Of a stretch of 7,816 bases of DNA, positions 5,311 to 7,816 are shown one piece after another; positions within the stretch are counted from its first letter, which is position 1, and every line of letters begins with the position of its first letter. The translations under genes were made by a program, and so were the position numbers. The DNA is from an uncultured Bacteroidales bacterium (GTDB lineage Bacteria; Bacteroidota; Bacteroidia; Bacteroidales; P3), in the NCBI GenBank assembly GCA_947179195.1, contig CAMXAS010000054.1, positions 1 to 7,816 on the forward strand, in the 5' to 3' direction. Under the pieces are notes generated by a model that did no database searches, was not told the origin of the DNA, and worked only from the letters and a program-made list of their open reading frames with translations.

Positions 5311-5892
5311 ATGGAAAACGAAAAGTTGGAAATGGAACAGATGAAGTCGGAACTGGCTTCGTTGAAATATATATTATCGGAACGGTTACAGGTGGAAGAC
5401 CGCAGCATCCGCAACGCGATGGCGTTGCAGACGGATTATATCAACCGCAAGGCCATCTTTATCATTGTCTTGAGTTTGTTGACGATGGTGACCGCGCCCC
5501 GGATATTTTCCGATATGGCCGGCCTTTCGGTGGCGTTCAGCGTGGCGACGGATGTGATGTTGGGGATTTCGGCAGGCTGTACGCTCGCGATGCATTGGCC
5601 GATGTGGCGCATCCATTGGGCGACGGACAATTTGGTGACGGTGGCGGAGACGGTGCAGAACTTCAGGCGGCAGTATGTCCTTTGGCCGCGCATCGGCCTC
5701 CCGATGTGTTGCCTGTGGCTGTTGTGGATGCTGTGGGAATTATACGGGATGGGGGAAGACTCTTTTGGGTTCATAGGGGGCGGCGCTTTGGTCGGCGCGA
5801 TTATCGGCGGCTGTTGCGGTTTGTCCATGAACCGGCACATCGTGCGTTCCGCCGATGAAATCCTGCGTCAGATAGACCAATTGAAACGGTAA
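5311..5892 (+). CDS. Four-helix membrane protein paired with the ECF sigma factor
   Basis: A 193-residue protein. Residues 1-45 are highly charged and probably a coiled coil (MENEKLEMEQMKSELASLK onward), lying in the cytosol. Four membrane segments follow at about 46-66, 70-92, 126-146 and 153-173, the last glycine-rich (FIGGGALVGAIIGGCCGL), and a short charged tail ends RQIDQLKR. I know no named domain for it. Small ECF sigma genes followed by a protein with an N-terminal coiled coil and membrane helices recur in Bacteroidales, and a role holding the sigma factor at the membrane is a reasonable guess. The classical zinc-binding anti-sigma motif (HxxxCxxC) is absent. The gene ends 9 bp from the convergent yczE-like gene, with no visible terminator between. 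Confidence 0.8.
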   Translation: MENEKLEMEQMKSELASLKYILSERLQVEDRSIRNAMALQTDYINRKAIFIIVLSLLTMVTAPRIFSDMAGLSVAFSVATDVMLGISAGCTLAMHWPMWRIHWATDNLVTVAETVQNFRRQYVLWPRIGLPMCCLWLLWMLWELYGMGEDSFGFIGGGALVGAIIGGCCGLSMNRHIVRSADEILRQIDQLKR

Positions 5893-5901
5893 GGCACGGG
5901 G

Positions 5902-6675
5902 CTATGCGTTGGAATCCCGGTTGTAAATGAAGCGGGCCAATCCATAGACGTAACGGCGCAGCCCCGGTCGGTAGGCCAACAGATGGCGGAACCAGCCGAG
6001 GCGTTTGCCGGTAAAACGGACGACGATGCCGACGTAAAACATGGCGAACAGCGTGCCGATGCCGATGATGTGCCATTGCCAGGCGCCGAAGAAAGCGTAG
6101 CAGGCCACGATGCCGAGGAGCACCAGGGCGGTATCGACGCAGATTTTGACTTTGGCGAAGTCGATGCCCGTGATGCGGCTGATGGCCACGGGGAAGCCTT
6201 CGCCGGGCATGGTCACGCTACCGCAGCAGACTTCCAGCGCGATGCCGATGCCTAAAACCGTACAGCCCGCGATTTGGGTCAGTGCCCGTTGCCAAAGGGC
6301 TACCGGCGCGAGCCAGGCGGTCAGCAGCATATTCAGGTCGATGAGCGTGCCGAACAGAAAGCCGATAACGAGCTGAAACAGTTGCACCCATTCGAATTGC
6401 CGCCTCAGTACGGCGATTTGGCCGAAGACGAGGATAAAATTCATGATATAGGTGTATTGGCCGATGGTCAGCGCGGGCGCCAGTCCCGCTTGGCCGGCGC
6501 TTTCGAATACGTAAGGCAGTACGCTGATGACGCTCGATCCCAGCGTGGAACGGACGCAGACCGCCACGCCCACGGTCATGATGAACAGGGAGACGAGCAA
6601 CCACAGATGTTGCCAGCAGAACGAAACGATGCGGTCGTGCCGGTTCGGGGCGGCCGATGAATCCATAGGTTTCAT
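5902..6675 (-). CDS. YczE/YitT-like (DUF6198-type) integral membrane protein
   Basis: A 257-residue membrane protein with five or six hydrophobic segments. The pattern VGVAVCVRSTLGSSVISVLPYV (about 35-56) after the first helix, the GFLFGTLIDL segment (105-114) and CCGSVTMPGEGFPVAISRITG (150-170) fit the YczE/YyaS/YitT-like group of uncharacterised membrane proteins. In that family the PGEG-type loop is among the most conserved parts. Molecular function is unknown, and a transport role is only a guess. The basic C-terminal tail (about 222-252) is likely cytosolic. Start could be ATG 6673-6675 or the in-frame ATG at 6664-6666; neither has a good ribosome site. It is divergent from glsA across a 115-bp gap that contains an inverted repeat. 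Confidence 0.8.
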   Translation of the reverse strand: MKPMDSSAAPNRHDRIVSFCWQHLWLLVSLFIMTVGVAVCVRSTLGSSVISVLPYVFESAGQAGLAPALTIGQYTYIMNFILVFGQIAVLRRQFEWVQLFQLVIGFLFGTLIDLNMLLTAWLAPVALWQRALTQIAGCTVLGIGIALEVCCGSVTMPGEGFPVAISRITGIDFAKVKICVDTALVLLGIVACYAFFGAWQWHIIGIGTLFAMFYVGIVVRFTGKRLGWFRHLLAYRPGLRRYVYGLARFIYNRDSNA

Positions 6676-6739
6676 ACAATCGGTTTTATTTTAGTGCGAT
6701 ACGATGTCCGCTTGGTGGGCGGCATCGGTTTCGGATGCC

Positions 6740-6766
6740 CGAATTTACGAAAAATCCGTAACTTCG
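6740..6766. promoter_or_regulatory. Inverted repeat in the yczE-like/glsA divergent promoter region
   Basis: CGAATTTACG (6740-6749) and CGTAACTTCG (6757-6766) are inverted copies with one mismatch, 7 bp apart. Each arm contains a -7-like element, TAACTTCG on the plus strand and TAAATTCG on the minus strand, both one base from TAnnTTTG. The site may be an operator or a pair of face-to-face promoters. In RNA from an upstream start it could be a hairpin 24 nt before the glsA start codon. No good -33 element was found, so this is tentative. Confidence 0.4.
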
Positions 6767-6790
6767 CGGAAGATTATAGGCGGACAGGTT

Positions 6791-7705
6791 ATGGATTATA
6801 AAGAGGTTATCACGCAAATATACAACGATGTAAAGCCTTTGTTCGGGCAAGGGAAGGTGGCGGATTATATTCCGGCCCTGGCGAACGTGGACCCGCATCA
6901 GTACGGCATCGCGGTGGCGACCGTCGATGGGCAAATCATGGGCGTGGGCGACTATCGCACCAAATTCTCGATACAGAGTATTTCCAAGGTGTTCACGCTG
7001 GTCATGGTATTGCGTCACATGGGCAGTTCGTTGTGGCAATACGTCGGGCGCGAACCTTCCGGTACGGCCTTCAATTCGTTGGTGCAGTTGGAGTTTGAGC
7101 AGGGCGTGCCGCGCAATCCGTTCATCAATGCGGGCGCGCTCGTCATCACCGACAAACTCATGCAACTCTATGCGAAGCCGAAGGAGGCGATTCTGCAATT
7201 CGTGCGGTCGGTGGCCGATACGCCGGACATCTATTTCGATACGGCGGTGGCGCATTCGGAGTTGGAACACGCGAGCCGCAATCTGGCGCTGGGACATTTC
7301 ATGAAGAGTTTCGGCAATATCGCGAACGACGTGGATACGTTGATGGACGTCTATTGTCATCAGTGCGGCATTGCCATGACCTGTGAGGAATTGGCCAAGT
7401 CGTTCGTCTTTTTGGCCAACCGTGGCGTTAATCCGTACAATGACGAGCAGATTTTGAGTATGAGCCGTTCCAAGCGTCTGAACGCCTTGATGCTGACGTG
7501 CGGTTTCTACGACGAGTCGGGCGATTTCGCGTTCAGGGTCGGCATGCCGGGCAAGAGCGGCGTGGGCGGAGGCATCGTGGCCGTCATTCCCGGGCGGCTC
7601 AGCATCGCCGTCTGGAGTCCCGAACTCAATCCGCACGGCAATTCGATTATGGGTATGGAAACCTTGGAACGTTTTACGACGGATCTCGGCGTGTCGATAT
7701 TCTAA
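6791..7705 (+). CDS. glsA: Glutaminase, serine-dependent GlsA type
   Basis: A 304-residue cytosolic enzyme that hydrolyses L-glutamine to L-glutamate and ammonia. Length matches the usual 300-310 residues. The family belongs to the serine beta-lactamase-like fold: the nucleophile motif S-x-x-K is SISK (63-66) in FSIQSISKVF. NAGA (113-116), SRNLA (162-166) and MPGKSGVGGGI (252-262) are further conserved active-site segments, so the enzyme should be active. I chose ATG 6791 because it gives the family's normal N-terminus; upstream in-frame codons would add about 29 residues with no similarity to the family. In some bacteria such enzymes support acid resistance or glutamate supply. It stands alone, divergent from the yczE-like gene and ended by a strong terminator, and it neighbours tRNA-Gln. 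Confidence 0.95.
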   Translation: MDYKEVITQIYNDVKPLFGQGKVADYIPALANVDPHQYGIAVATVDGQIMGVGDYRTKFSIQSISKVFTLVMVLRHMGSSLWQYVGREPSGTAFNSLVQLEFEQGVPRNPFINAGALVITDKLMQLYAKPKEAILQFVRSVADTPDIYFDTAVAHSELEHASRNLALGHFMKSFGNIANDVDTLMDVYCHQCGIAMTCEELAKSFVFLANRGVNPYNDEQILSMSRSKRLNALMLTCGFYDESGDFAFRVGMPGKSGVGGGIVAVIPGRLSIAVWSPELNPHGNSIMGMETLERFTTDLGVSIF

Positions 7706-7730
7706 GGACGCGGACGGTTTTAAAAATAAA

Positions 7731-7759
7731 AACGGGACAATTTGATTGTCCCGTTTTTT
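7731..7759. terminator. Bidirectional intrinsic terminator between glsA and tRNA-Gln
   Basis: AACGGGACAA (7731-7740) and TTGTCCCGTT (7746-7755) form a perfect 10-bp stem with a 5-nt loop. On the plus strand six T follow (7754-7759), and on the minus strand a T-rich run follows, so it can stop both glsA and tRNA transcription. Confidence 0.92.
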
Positions 7760-7765
7760 CTTTTG

Positions 7766-7816
7766 TTGACCAACCAGGACTCGAACCTGGAATGACAGAA
7801 CCAAAATCTGTTGTGT
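7766..7816 (-). tRNA. tRNA-Gln (anticodon UUG), partial; 5' part outside the window
   Basis: On the minus strand the anticodon arm is ACAGA-TTTTGGT-TCTGT, which places TTG at positions 34-36. A 4-nt variable loop CATT, T arm CCAGG-TTCGAGT-CCTGG, acceptor strand TTGGTCA and discriminator A (7766) follow. A72 implies the weak U1-A72 pair typical of tRNA-Gln. CCA is not encoded. Positions 1-21 lie beyond the right edge, so the D arm cannot be checked. Confidence 0.93.

Noticed and set aside
6686..7804. Long minus-strand open frame opposite glsA
   Set aside because: It is antisense to a clear glutaminase, crosses the terminator and tRNA-Gln, and is rich in Arg/His as expected from a GC-rich shadow frame.

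Overview
The window looks like a chromosomal stretch from a Bacteroidota bacterium, most likely order Bacteroidales. The evidence is repeated TAnnTTTG-type -7 promoter elements with TTG/TTTG about 20 nt upstream, mostly poor Shine-Dalgarno sequences, a tmRNA tag ending in NNYALAA, tRNA and tmRNA genes without an encoded CCA, and a DUF4143-type ATPase. The moderately high GC of the right-hand genes would fit an Alistipes-like or related lineage, but I cannot fix the genus.

Positions 1-3000 form an accessory region. Two direct repeats of 126 bp (26-151 and 2870-2995, 5 mismatches, 2844 bp apart) flank it. Each repeat carries the start of the same small minus-strand ORF, overlapping the end of another minus-strand ORF. 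Between the repeats lie an AT-rich two-gene operon (an XRE-type repressor and a secreted protein of unknown function) and a convergent ATPase of the AAA_14/DUF4143 family. The ATPase promoter has three 17-bp repeats on an exact 23-bp period just upstream. The layout suggests a mobile or recombination-made cassette, possibly one unit of a tandem array that continues beyond the left edge.

Positions 3120-3730 are an RNA locus on the minus strand. It holds ssrA (tmRNA, tag GNENNYALAA) with its terminator, then a previously unlabelled short RNA gene of about 78 nt with its own strong promoter and a 3' U-run. That RNA folds into a long rod whose six imperfect pairs are all G.U on the minus strand, which shows which strand is functional. 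ssrA is divergent from a bile acid:sodium symporter-like (BASS) transporter gene, and the two -7 boxes form a perfect inverted repeat.

Positions 3781-7816 are ordinary chromosome: the BASS-family transporter, an ECF sigma factor followed closely by a four-helix membrane protein (a likely functional pair), a YczE/YitT-like membrane protein on the minus strand, a divergent serine-type glutaminase (glsA), a bidirectional terminator, and the 3' part of tRNA-Gln(UUG) running off the right edge.
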